Shown here: positions 15,507 to 22,806 of the stretch, piece after piece | Layout of the letters: each line of letters opens with the position of its first letter | Position numbering within the stretch: the first letter of the stretch is position 1 | NCBI RefSeq assembly: GCF_003171715.1 | Contig: NZ_QGHL01000005.1 | Location: 1-64,000 of the forward strand | Length of the DNA stretch: 64,000 nt | Origin: Novosphingobium meiothermophilum | GTDB taxonomy: Bacteria; Pseudomonadota; Alphaproteobacteria; Sphingomonadales; Sphingomonadaceae | Direction: 5' to 3' | Notes under the pieces: generated by a model | What the model saw: the letters and a program-made list of their open reading frames with translations, nothing else | Told to the model about the DNA's origin: nothing | The model's database searches: none | Translations under genes and position numbers: made by a program

Positions 15507-16373
15507 TCATGCACGCTTGCGGAACAGCAGCGTCATGCGATCGCTCTCGCCAATGGTGTTCAGCCGCGCCTTCTCGGCATCGTCCTTTGCCCCGGCATAC
15601 GTCGGCGGCAGGGTCCACACCCCGCCGGGCCAGTTGGCCGGGTCTTTCGGATTGGCGTTGGCCTCGCTCTTGCCCACGAAGGTAAAGCCGTTCACTTCCA
15701 TGAACTTGATGACATCGGCCTCGCGCAGATAGCCCTTGGACCCGTCGCTGTCGGCAAAGCTGGCATCGGGTCTGGCGCGGTGCTGCTCAATCCCGATCAT
15801 GCCATCGTCCTTCAGCAGTTCGCGCATCTTCTTGATCTCGTTGTCGGCAATGTTCGACCGCATGAGGTTGTGCATGGCGCGCATCACCAGAATGCGATCG
15901 AAGGTGCCCTTCTCGTCATCAGGAATCGTGCCGAGCGAAAAGGCGCTGAACTTTTCGGCAGGCTGTTTCGCCCATTCAGCTACTTCTGACGGAAACTTGG
16001 CTGCGGCCGCCTGCACCGCGGCCTGACGCTGCTCGTTTGCCGCGCTCATATCGGCAAACAAGCCCACGAGCTTGCCCTTGGACGCCAGATAGATGCCCAG
16101 CAGGCGTGAATACCAGCCGCCGCCGGGCGCATATTCGCCTACCTTCATGGTCGGTCCCACCTGAAAGAAAGCCAGTGTCTGATCGGGCTTGCGATAAATG
16201 TCGCGGGCGCTGTCCTCCTTGCGCAGCGGATGGGCCACAGCAGCCGCCAGCGCCGGATCCACCTTGATTTCGGCGTGATGCGCATGGCCTTCGTGCTGAT
16301 GGGCAAGTGCCGGAGGGGCAAGGCCGACTGCCGATGCGGCAAGGGCAATCAGGGCAAGGTTCAGTCTGGACAT
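15507..16373 (-). CDS. Secreted methyltransferase-like protein
   Basis: 288 residues. The first 23 residues are a Sec signal peptide ending in PALA, followed by a His-rich stretch HQHEGHAHHAE. The mature part looks like a class I SAM-methyltransferase fold: VGEYAPGGGWYSRLL matches the glycine-rich motif I, FDRILVMRAMHNLM resembles motif IV, and LLKDDGMIGIEQHRA resembles the strand 5 region. Such secreted methyltransferase-like proteins recur in sphingomonads. SAM is not expected in the periplasm, so the activity is puzzling. ATG 16373 is the first start that gives the signal peptide. It is divergent from msrA with 77 bases between. Confidence 0.8.
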   Translation of the reverse strand: MSRLNLALIALAASAVGLAPPALAHQHEGHAHHAEIKVDPALAAAVAHPLRKEDSARDIYRKPDQTLAFFQVGPTMKVGEYAPGGGWYSRLLGIYLASKGKLVGLFADMSAANEQRQAAVQAAAAKFPSEVAEWAKQPAEKFSAFSLGTIPDDEKGTFDRILVMRAMHNLMRSNIADNEIKKMRELLKDDGMIGIEQHRARPDASFADSDGSKGYLREADVIKFMEVNGFTFVGKSEANANPKDPANWPGGVWTLPPTYAGAKDDAEKARLNTIGESDRMTLLFRKRA

Positions 16374-16450
16374 CGGGCGATTCTCCAAAGGGCCGGTGAC
16401 AAGCGCCATGCGCCTGCCTATCTCGGCGGAACACTTGGAGAATAAGACGC

Positions 16451-16987
16451 ATGAGCGAACAAGCAACGGCCATTCTGGCAGGCGGATGCTTCTGGTGCAC
16501 CGAAGCGGTGTTCCGCGATGTCATCGGCGTTACCGACGTGGAGAGCGGCTATATCGGGGGCACGCTGGCCAATCCCACCTACAAGCAGGTGTGCAGCGGC
16601 ACCACGGGCCATGCAGAGGCCATCCGCGTCACGTTCGATCCGGCCGTGATCGGTCTCGACCAGATCCTCGACATCTTCCTTGCCACGCATGATCCCACCG
16701 AGCTCAACCGGCAGGGCAACGATATCGGCACGCAGTATCGCTCGGCCATGTTCCCGCTTGACGAGACGCAGAAGGCCGCGATGGAGGCCGCCATCCAGCG
16801 CGCGCAGTCCGATTGGCCCCGGCCCATCGTTACCACCATCGAACCGGCCACGACCTGGTATCCGGCCGAGGATTACCATCAGGAATACTGGCAAGGCGAA
16901 GGCCAGAGGAACCCCTATTGCCTTGCCGTCATCCCGCCCAAGCTGATGAAGTTGCGCAAGAGCTTTGCCGGAAAGGTGAAGGGCTGA
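16451..16987 (+). CDS. msrA: Peptide methionine sulfoxide reductase A
   Basis: 178 residues. GCFWC (12-16) holds the catalytic cysteine of MsrA, which reduces methionine-S-sulfoxide in oxidised proteins. GYIGGT, the HAEAI segment and QYRSAMF are the other family landmarks. The cytosolic form has no signal peptide. A resolving cysteine is probably in NPYCLAVI near the C-terminus. It stands alone between a divergent methyltransferase-like gene and the convergent dapE. Confidence 0.95.
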   Translation: MSEQATAILAGGCFWCTEAVFRDVIGVTDVESGYIGGTLANPTYKQVCSGTTGHAEAIRVTFDPAVIGLDQILDIFLATHDPTELNRQGNDIGTQYRSAMFPLDETQKAAMEAAIQRAQSDWPRPIVTTIEPATTWYPAEDYHQEYWQGEGQRNPYCLAVIPPKLMKLRKSFAGKVKG

Positions 16988-16991
16988 CCGG

Positions 16992-18134
16992 CTAGCCGCG
17001 CAGCGCCGCCAGCGCGATCCGGCGGTAGATGCGCGCAAGCGTGTGCAGATCGGCCATGGCCACCGCCTCGTCCTTCTTGTGCATCGTGGCATTGCACAGG
17101 CCGAACTCCACCACCGGACACACCGCGCGCAGGAACCGCGCATCGGACGTGCCCCCGGTGGTGGAAAGTTCAGGCTCCAGCCCGGTTTCGGCCTTCACCG
17201 CATCCACGATGAGATCAGAGAACGCGCCGGGCAGGGTGATGAAGCTTTCGCCCGAAATCACGGCGCGCACTTCGCCGCGATGGCGTTCGGCAACCTCTTC
17301 GACCAGCGCAATCAGCGCCGCGCCGGTATGCCGGTCGTTGAAGCGGATGGAGATTCGCGCCCGCGCCTCGGCAGGGATCACGTTGGTGGCCGGATTGCCC
17401 ACATGAAGATCGGTGATTTCGAGATTGGATGGCTGGAACCATGCCGTGCCCTCGTCGAGCACCAAGGCATCGAGTTCGGCGAGCAGGGCAACAAGGCGCG
17501 GGATCGGATTGTCAGCCAGATGCGGATAGGCCACGTGCCCCTGCGCGCCCTTGCAGGTGATCCACATGTTCACCGAACCGCGCCTGCCGATCTTCACCAT
17601 GTCGCCCAGACGGTGCACCGATGTCGGCTCGCCCACAAGGCACAGGTCAGGTTCGACCTTCATCTCGCGGATAAGGTCGATCAGCGGCAGGGTGCCGTAT
17701 CGCGCGGGGCCTTCCTCGTCGCCGGTGATGATGAAGCTGATGGTTCCGGCCTCGGCGGGAATATCGGCCACGGCCGCCACCATGGATGCGATCGCCCCCT
17801 TCATGTCCACCGCGCCGCGTCCGTAAAGCAGTTCGCCCCGGCGTTCGGCTGCGAAGGGCGCCGAAGTCCAGCCCTCGCCCGGCGGCACCACATCGAGATG
17901 CCCGGCAAAGGCAAAGTGGCGCGTGCCCTGCGGCCCCTGCCGGATGGCGAACAGGTTCTCGACCGGGCCGTCGGGCGCCTCGCCCGCCACGAAGCGGTGG
18001 ATGGCAAAGCCCAGCGGGGCCAGCATGGCGGCAAGGCAATCGAACACCGCGCCTGTGGCAGGTGTCACGCTGGGGCAATCGATCAGCCGTTCGGCAAGGA
18101 TCACCGGATCGGGATTGGCGGCATCGGACGGCAT
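16992..18134 (-). CDS. dapE: Succinyl-diaminopimelate desuccinylase
   Basis: 380 residues, M20 metallopeptidase family. Metal ligands are visible in FAGHLDVVPPG (His and Asp), GRGAVDMKG (bridging Asp), TGDEEGPA (general base and ligand Glu) and MHKKDE near the C-terminus. The dimerisation domain lies between. The enzyme releases L,L-diaminopimelate for lysine and peptidoglycan synthesis. The ATG at 18134 overlaps the stop of the upstream GST gene (TGATG), so the two genes are coupled. The open frame extends further upstream without similarity. Confidence 0.94.
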   Translation of the reverse strand: MPSDAANPDPVILAERLIDCPSVTPATGAVFDCLAAMLAPLGFAIHRFVAGEAPDGPVENLFAIRQGPQGTRHFAFAGHLDVVPPGEGWTSAPFAAERRGELLYGRGAVDMKGAIASMVAAVADIPAEAGTISFIITGDEEGPARYGTLPLIDLIREMKVEPDLCLVGEPTSVHRLGDMVKIGRRGSVNMWITCKGAQGHVAYPHLADNPIPRLVALLAELDALVLDEGTAWFQPSNLEITDLHVGNPATNVIPAEARARISIRFNDRHTGAALIALVEEVAERHRGEVRAVISGESFITLPGAFSDLIVDAVKAETGLEPELSTTGGTSDARFLRAVCPVVEFGLCNATMHKKDEAVAMADLHTLARIYRRIALAALRG

Positions 18135-18808
18135 CAGCGGGCTGGCTCCTCGAACTGTTCGATGACCCAGTCCTCGCTTTCCGCCGCGTGCAGCCACGCC
18201 TGCATCCAGTCATGGGTCCAGACCGCTTCCATGTAGGCGCGGGCAAACCCCGGCACAGGCACCCCATAGGTCATGAAGCGCGAAACCACCGGTGCATAGA
18301 TGATGTCGGCGGCGCAGAACGTGCCGAACAGGAACGGCCCGCCCTTGCCAAAGCGCGCTCGCGCCTCGGCCCAGAGGGTGAGGATGCGCACGATATCCGC
18401 GCGCACTTCGGCGCTGATTTCCACGCCTTCAAAGCGCTTGCGCATGTTCATCGGCAAGCTGCGGCGCAGCGGCAGATAGCTGGAATGCATTTCCGCCACC
18501 ATCGAACGGGCCATGGCCCGCGCGGCATCGTCCTTTGGCCAGAACCGGTCACGCCCCACCTTGTCGGCCAGATAGTCGATGATCGCCAGACTGTCCCAAA
18601 CCACGGGGGCATCGGGGCCTTCGCCATCCCACAGGATCGGCACCTTCCCTGATGAAGGGGCCAGATCGTCGCCGCGCCGGAGTTCGTCCCAGTCCTCGCC
18701 ATAAAGCGGCACGGTCACTTCCTCGAAGGCAAGGCCCGATTGCCTGCACGCCAGCCAGCCGCGCAGCGACCAGCTCGAATAGTTCCGGTTGCCGATAATC
18801 AGCTTCAT
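18134..18808 (-). CDS. Glutathione S-transferase family protein (second copy)
   Basis: 224 residues, GST fold. The N-terminal motif NRNYSSWSLRGW is nearly identical to that of the GST at 346-1029, so the two are paralogues of one subfamily. SGKVPILWD carries the cis-proline and WDSLAIIDYLAD the glutathione-binding Ser. Some relatives are annotated as maleylacetoacetate-isomerase-like, but the substrate is unknown. It forms a two-gene unit with dapE, whose start overlaps its stop. The ATG at 18808 begins MKLIIGNRNY, matching the family N-terminus. Confidence 0.87.
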   Translation of the reverse strand: MKLIIGNRNYSSWSLRGWLACRQSGLAFEEVTVPLYGEDWDELRRGDDLAPSSGKVPILWDGEGPDAPVVWDSLAIIDYLADKVGRDRFWPKDDAARAMARSMVAEMHSSYLPLRRSLPMNMRKRFEGVEISAEVRADIVRILTLWAEARARFGKGGPFLFGTFCAADIIYAPVVSRFMTYGVPVPGFARAYMEAVWTHDWMQAWLHAAESEDWVIEQFEEPAR

Positions 18809-18954
18809 CAAACCGCCTCGATCATGCCCATGGGCCGATTTCACGTCTCTGGTCGCCTAGCCATTCAGATTACGGCTGTCGAGCATGAACGGAACGCTCG
18901 CCGGGTGTAACCCGCTTAACCCGATGGAAATGATGACTGACGCACCCTTGACAG

Positions 18955-19506
18955 ATGAAGCACCGCCGCAACCAGCGCCAGTTTACCTCCGTCCAACGCC
19001 GCCGGACCCAGCGCAGATCAAGCAGGGATCCGCTATGGTTCAAGCTGCTGCTGGTCGCCCTGCCCATCGGGGCAGGCAGCGCTATATTCTTCACTGGCGG
19101 GCCGCCTCAGGCCGATGCAGCGGCGCTATCGGCGCTGCCTGGCTCCGCACCGAGAGACCGCGAACGCGCCACGTTCACCAGATGCAATGGCGGGGGCTGG
19201 AACTGCGTCATCGATGGCGACACCATCCGCTACCAAGGCCGGAAAATCCGTATTGCCGATATCAACACGCCCGAAACCCGCGAAGCTCGTTGCAACACCG
19301 AACGCGCACTGGGCGACAGGGCGACGGCAAGGCTGATTGCCCTGCTGAACGCCGGTCCGTTCACCCTTGAAGCCACCGACCGTGAGACCGACCAATACGG
19401 TCGAACCCTGCGCATCATAACCCGCGGCGGCCAAAGTCTGGGCACCGCGCTGGTTGCCGAGGGACTGGCAGAGAACTGGAAGGGCTACCGCAGAAACTGG
19501 TGCTGA
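18955..19506 (+). CDS. Membrane-anchored staphylococcal-nuclease-like protein
   Basis: 183 residues. A basic N-terminus (Arg/Gln-rich, about 1-28) precedes one hydrophobic segment (about 29-48), so the nuclease domain probably faces the periplasm. The SNase (thermonuclease) fold covers about 75-183. NCVIDGDTIRYQGRKIRIADIN contains the Ca-binding Asp and first catalytic Arg, TPETRE follows, and DQYGRTLRI holds the second Arg. The catalytic set looks complete. Relatives include the micrococcal nuclease-like proteins of plasmids and chromosomes; here the genomic setting is ordinary and does not point to transfer. Confidence 0.85.
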   Translation: MKHRRNQRQFTSVQRRRTQRRSSRDPLWFKLLLVALPIGAGSAIFFTGGPPQADAAALSALPGSAPRDRERATFTRCNGGGWNCVIDGDTIRYQGRKIRIADINTPETREARCNTERALGDRATARLIALLNAGPFTLEATDRETDQYGRTLRIITRGGQSLGTALVAEGLAENWKGYRRNWC

Positions 19507-19751
19507 TCGGAATTCGGGCTACGCAGAAACGAAGGCAGGCTCACGGGAAACATGGTATTCGTGGTTTTTCCCTAGAGTGGCCTCATGCTTCACGCTTTCA
19601 ACGTTCGGATGGCCAGTTTCCAGATGGCACTCGCCATCGTATCTGAAGTGTAACCGGTGCGGCTATCTGGCGGCAGCGCGTCAACAATTCCAATTCTCCA
19701 GGCACGGCAAAGCCAAAGCGCCACGCCGCGCGCGGGGAGTGAGGTCCGCAG

Positions 19752-20759
19752 GTGGGTGCAATCATCATTGGCAAGAGCGAGATGTTGACGCTCGCCCTGC
19801 CGGGGTTGATCGCGGGTCTGGTCCTGCTGATGGCAGGCGGGCAGCTTGTGGTGCGGGAAGCGGCAACCCTTGCTGCGCGCCTTGGCATTTCCCCGATCGT
19901 CATCGGGGTGGTGATCGTGGGCTTCGGCACCTCTGCGCCCGAACTGGCAACGGCGGTGCGCGCAAGCCTTGCCGGCACGCCAACGCTTGCCTTCGGTAAT
20001 GCGGTTGGCGCTTCCATGGCCAATCTGCTGATTGTTCTTGGGCTGGCCGCGTTCCTTGCCCCGCTGCACATCGCGCCTTCGGCCATACGGGCCGAGATCG
20101 TGGCGATTATCGTCGCCGCAGCTGTGTTCGTGCTGCCCGGCCTTTTGCCGACACTCGCGCAGCCGGGTGGCTTCGTCATGCTGTGCGGGCTGGCACTGTG
20201 GATGGCCTACAGCCTGCGCGGCCAGTTCCGGGCTGCCGCCGCCGTGCAATCTGCCGCCTTGCAGGCGCGAGAGGCCGCGGCAATGGTCAATCCTTCCGAA
20301 CCGCAATGGCGTGCAGCGGCCCTGCTGGTTGTGGGAATCGGCCTTCTGGTTGCGGGAGCCGATCTTCTGGTCTCGGCGGCAATCACCCTCGCCCGCCGCA
20401 TGGGCATCGGCGAGGACATTCTGGGCCTCACGCTGCTTTCGGTCGGCACCTGCCTGCCGGAAATGGCCACGGCGTTCGCCGCCGTGCGCAAACGCCAGCC
20501 TGATATCGTGATCGGCAACGTGCTGGGCAGTTGCCTCTTCAACATCCTTGCCGTGGGCGGGGTGGTTCACGCCATGGCGGGCACGGCGCGGCTCTCCTCC
20601 GGCGAGATGTTCGACCGGCTGAGCCTGCTTGCGGCCAGCCTTGGTGTCGGCTTCCTGCTGCTCAGGCGCTCACCGCTTCGCAAAGGCAGCGCGGTCCTGC
20701 TCCTTACAGTCTATGGCCTGTGGCTGGCCATCCGGCTTCTGGCGATGAGCGGGGATTAG
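19752..20759 (+). CDS. Calcium/sodium antiporter (CaCA family)
   Basis: 335 residues, about ten TM helices. The two inverted alpha repeats are clear: GFGTSAPELATA near residue 58 and SVGTCLPEMATA near 235. They carry the acidic ion-coordinating residues. A cytoplasmic loop (about 155-180) separates the halves. It exports Ca2+ in exchange for Na+ or H+. I chose GTG at 19752 because GAGG lies 8 bases upstream; an ATG at 19782 is the alternative. The 245-bp gap before it (19507-19751) holds no gene I can support. Confidence 0.9.
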   Translation: MGAIIIGKSEMLTLALPGLIAGLVLLMAGGQLVVREAATLAARLGISPIVIGVVIVGFGTSAPELATAVRASLAGTPTLAFGNAVGASMANLLIVLGLAAFLAPLHIAPSAIRAEIVAIIVAAAVFVLPGLLPTLAQPGGFVMLCGLALWMAYSLRGQFRAAAAVQSAALQAREAAAMVNPSEPQWRAAALLVVGIGLLVAGADLLVSAAITLARRMGIGEDILGLTLLSVGTCLPEMATAFAAVRKRQPDIVIGNVLGSCLFNILAVGGVVHAMAGTARLSSGEMFDRLSLLAASLGVGFLLLRRSPLRKGSAVLLLTVYGLWLAIRLLAMSGD

Positions 20760-20788
20760 CGGCGAGAAACGCAGGGGGTGCGGGGGAC

Positions 20789-20812
20789 GCCTTGGGAACA
20801 ATTTCCCTTGGC
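20789..20812. terminator. Possible bidirectional terminator between the antiporter and nrdB
   Basis: GCC-tt-GGGAA and TTCCC-tt-GGC form an interrupted hairpin in the 66-bp convergent gap. There is no strong T run on either side, so this is a weak candidate. Confidence 0.3.
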
Positions 20813-20825
20813 GCCGCCCGTCCCG

Positions 20826-21881
20826 TCACTCCGCCGCAATGCCTGCCGCGCCGAACATGTCGATATCGGCTTCCACCGGCAGTTCCTCGTTGGCAACGGT
20901 CTTTGCCTTGCGGCGCTTGTCAAAGCTGGACCATACTGTGTTCCAGTCGCCCTTGGTGGCGGCCTTCGAATATTCCGTGGCGCGGGTTTCGAAGAAGTTG
21001 GCATGCTCCACGCCGTTCAGCAGCGGGGCCAGCCAGGGCAGCGGATGATCCTCGATCATGTAGATCGCCGGCAGGCCAAGCTGCGAAAGGCGCCAGTCGG
21101 CAATGTAGCGGATGTAGCGCTTGATTTCCTTGGCGCTCATCCCCGGCACCGGGCCTTGTTCAAAGGCCAGATCAATGAAGGCATCTTCAAGGCGCACCGT
21201 CTTCTGGCAGCAGTCGATGATGTCTTCCTTGACCGCCTTGGTGAGGCAGCCGCGCTCCTTCACGAAGGCGTGGAACAGGCGCACGATGCCTTCGCAGTGC
21301 AGCGATTCATCGCGCACCGACCACGAAACGATCTGCCCCATGCCCTTCATCTTGTTGAAGCGCGGAAAGTTCATCAGCATGGCGAAGCTGGCGAAGAGTT
21401 GCAGCCCTTCGGTAAAGCCGCCGAACATCGCCAGCGTGCGGGCAATGTCCTCGTCCGTCTCGACGCCGAAGGTCTGAAGATAGTCATGCTTGGCCTTCAG
21501 TTCCTCGTATTCAAGGAACATGCCGTATTCGCTTTCGGGCATGCCGATCGTGTCAAGCAGGTGCGAATAGGCGGCGATGTGCACCGTCTCCATGTTGGAG
21601 AAGGCGGCCAGCATCATCTTGATCTCGGTCGGCTTGAACACGCGGCCATACTGTTCGTGATAACAGTTCTGCACTTCCACGTCGGCCTGCGTGAAGAAGC
21701 GGAAGATCTGCGTGAGCAGGTTGCGCTCGTGGTCGGAAATCTTCTGCGCCCAGTCGCGGCAATCCTCGCCCAGCGGAACTTCCTCCGGCATCCAGTGGAT
21801 CTGCTGCTGGCGCTTCCAGAACTCATAGGCCCAGGGATATTCGAAGGGCTTGTAGGTCGGGCGGGCTTCAAGAAGGGGCAT
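20826..21881 (-). CDS. nrdB: Class Ia ribonucleotide reductase, beta subunit
   Basis: 351 residues. This subunit houses the diiron centre and tyrosyl radical used by NrdA to reduce ribonucleotides. The tyrosine equivalent to E. coli Tyr122 is Tyr105 in ETVHIAAYSHLLD. Iron ligands are in ADVEVQNCYHEQ, NMETVH and RDESLHCEG. The C-terminal tail, which docks into NrdA, ends DMFGAAGIAAE. It is transcribed in the same direction as nrdA but separated from it by two small genes and gaps totalling about 925 bases, so it may have its own promoter. The start ATG has GGGAGG upstream. Confidence 0.95.
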   Translation of the reverse strand: MPLLEARPTYKPFEYPWAYEFWKRQQQIHWMPEEVPLGEDCRDWAQKISDHERNLLTQIFRFFTQADVEVQNCYHEQYGRVFKPTEIKMMLAAFSNMETVHIAAYSHLLDTIGMPESEYGMFLEYEELKAKHDYLQTFGVETDEDIARTLAMFGGFTEGLQLFASFAMLMNFPRFNKMKGMGQIVSWSVRDESLHCEGIVRLFHAFVKERGCLTKAVKEDIIDCCQKTVRLEDAFIDLAFEQGPVPGMSAKEIKRYIRYIADWRLSQLGLPAIYMIEDHPLPWLAPLLNGVEHANFFETRATEYSKAATKGDWNTVWSSFDKRRKAKTVANEELPVEADIDMFGAAGIAAE

Positions 21882-22095
21882 GGGAGGTGTCCTGTGCTGA
21901 TTCTTTTAATCTAAGGTCTGGCGGGGCGCGGTGAAAGCGGGCGGGGCGCTTTGCCGGCCCAAGATGCGCGGTTTTCCACTGCGGCGAATCGTGCCTTTTC
22001 GGGCATGTCGCGCCCGCATGAACGCAAAGGGCGGCGCACCGGAAAAACTCCGGCGGCCGCCGCGTCGCTTGGCTGCAAGGCAGGTTGCGCTGCGC

Positions 22096-22473
22096 CTATT
22101 TCCAGAACCAGCCCGGCTTGAGGCTGCGCTCCTTGCGGTTCTTCCACATCGAGACATACATCCACAGCCCGGAAATGCTGAAGAAGATCAGCGCAAGGCC
22201 GGTCATCAGCGAGATGGCCACGCCCACCGGTCCGAACTCTTCGCCCGAATGGAGGTGGTGGAACCAGCCGACCAGCGATTTCACGCCCCCCGGAGGCGCC
22301 TTGGGCCGGCACATCATGGTTTCCGGACAGACAAAGCCTTCGGGCACCGGGGGTGGCCCGGCCTGTTGCCCGGCGGGCCAGAGCGCGGTCACGTGGCTGG
22401 CGACGCCGGTAAAGGCCATCCACAGCATGAAGACCCCGAAAAACACCGTGATCCAGCGGTGCCACTTGCGCAT
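22096..22473 (-). CDS. Small PepSY-type two-helix membrane protein
   Basis: 125 residues. The N-terminus RKWHRWITVFFGVFMLWMAFTG forms a first TM helix with the W-H-R-W pattern of PepSY-associated TM proteins. A periplasmic loop with Pro-rich segments and two cysteines (FVCPETMMCRP) follows. Then come FHHLHSGEEFGP and a second TM helix (about 84-108) ending near MYVSMWKNRKERS. The histidine-bearing HHLHSGEEFG is a common PepSY-helix motif whose role is unclear. The ATG at 22473 begins directly at the TM helix. It lies between nrdA and nrdB on the same strand. Confidence 0.8.
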   Translation of the reverse strand: MRKWHRWITVFFGVFMLWMAFTGVASHVTALWPAGQQAGPPPVPEGFVCPETMMCRPKAPPGGVKSLVGWFHHLHSGEEFGPVGVAISLMTGLALIFFSISGLWMYVSMWKNRKERSLKPGWFWK

Positions 22474-22631
22474 GAAACGAACCCCTTTGATAATGCGAAT
22501 TGATCGCAAGATGAGACAAAGCCGCCTTAGCGGGCTTGCCTGGGATCGTGCAAGCACAAGTCTTGTCGCGGATTGTCGCAGCCACGCGCCAGCCGCAAAG
22601 TGTCGCGGGGTGTAACGGAGCTGAAGGCAAG

Positions 22632-22772
22632 TTACTTCTTTTTAGGTTTATCTGGCGCTTGCGTTAATGCAGCGGCCGAAATGGATTTGATCTCCTTTGC
22701 GGTCAGCTTCTCACCCCGCAAACCTTTCGAAGCGATTGTCGCCACTCTGGAAGAAGTTCTCTCGTTTCTCAT
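22632..22772 (-). CDS. 46-residue conserved small basic protein directly downstream of nrdA
   Basis: A short reading frame missed by length-based calling. It begins MRNERTSSRVATIASKGLRG and ends ALTQAPDKPKKK, stopping with TAA. An AGGT lies about 10 bases before the ATG at 22772, which is 34 bases after the nrdA stop. The RTSSxVATIASKxLR...A..ALTQ pattern matches, as I recall it, small conserved proteins scattered through proteobacterial chromosomes and plasmids. The function is unknown. The high Lys/Ser/Thr/Ala content and helix-forming pattern suggest a small helical protein. Codon use is less GC-rich than the neighbouring genes, so recent gain is possible. Confidence 0.7.
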   Translation of the reverse strand: MRNERTSSRVATIASKGLRGEKLTAKEIKSISAAALTQAPDKPKKK

Positions 22773-22806
22773 CGGGCACCTAACCTTTCACAAGCGAGAA
22801 ACCAAA

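Noticed and set aside
19507..19751. Short open frames between the nuclease and the antiporter genes (for example a 22-codon frame near 19584)
   Set aside because: No ribosome site, no recognisable product, and frames break quickly. It might be a remnant but nothing supports that.
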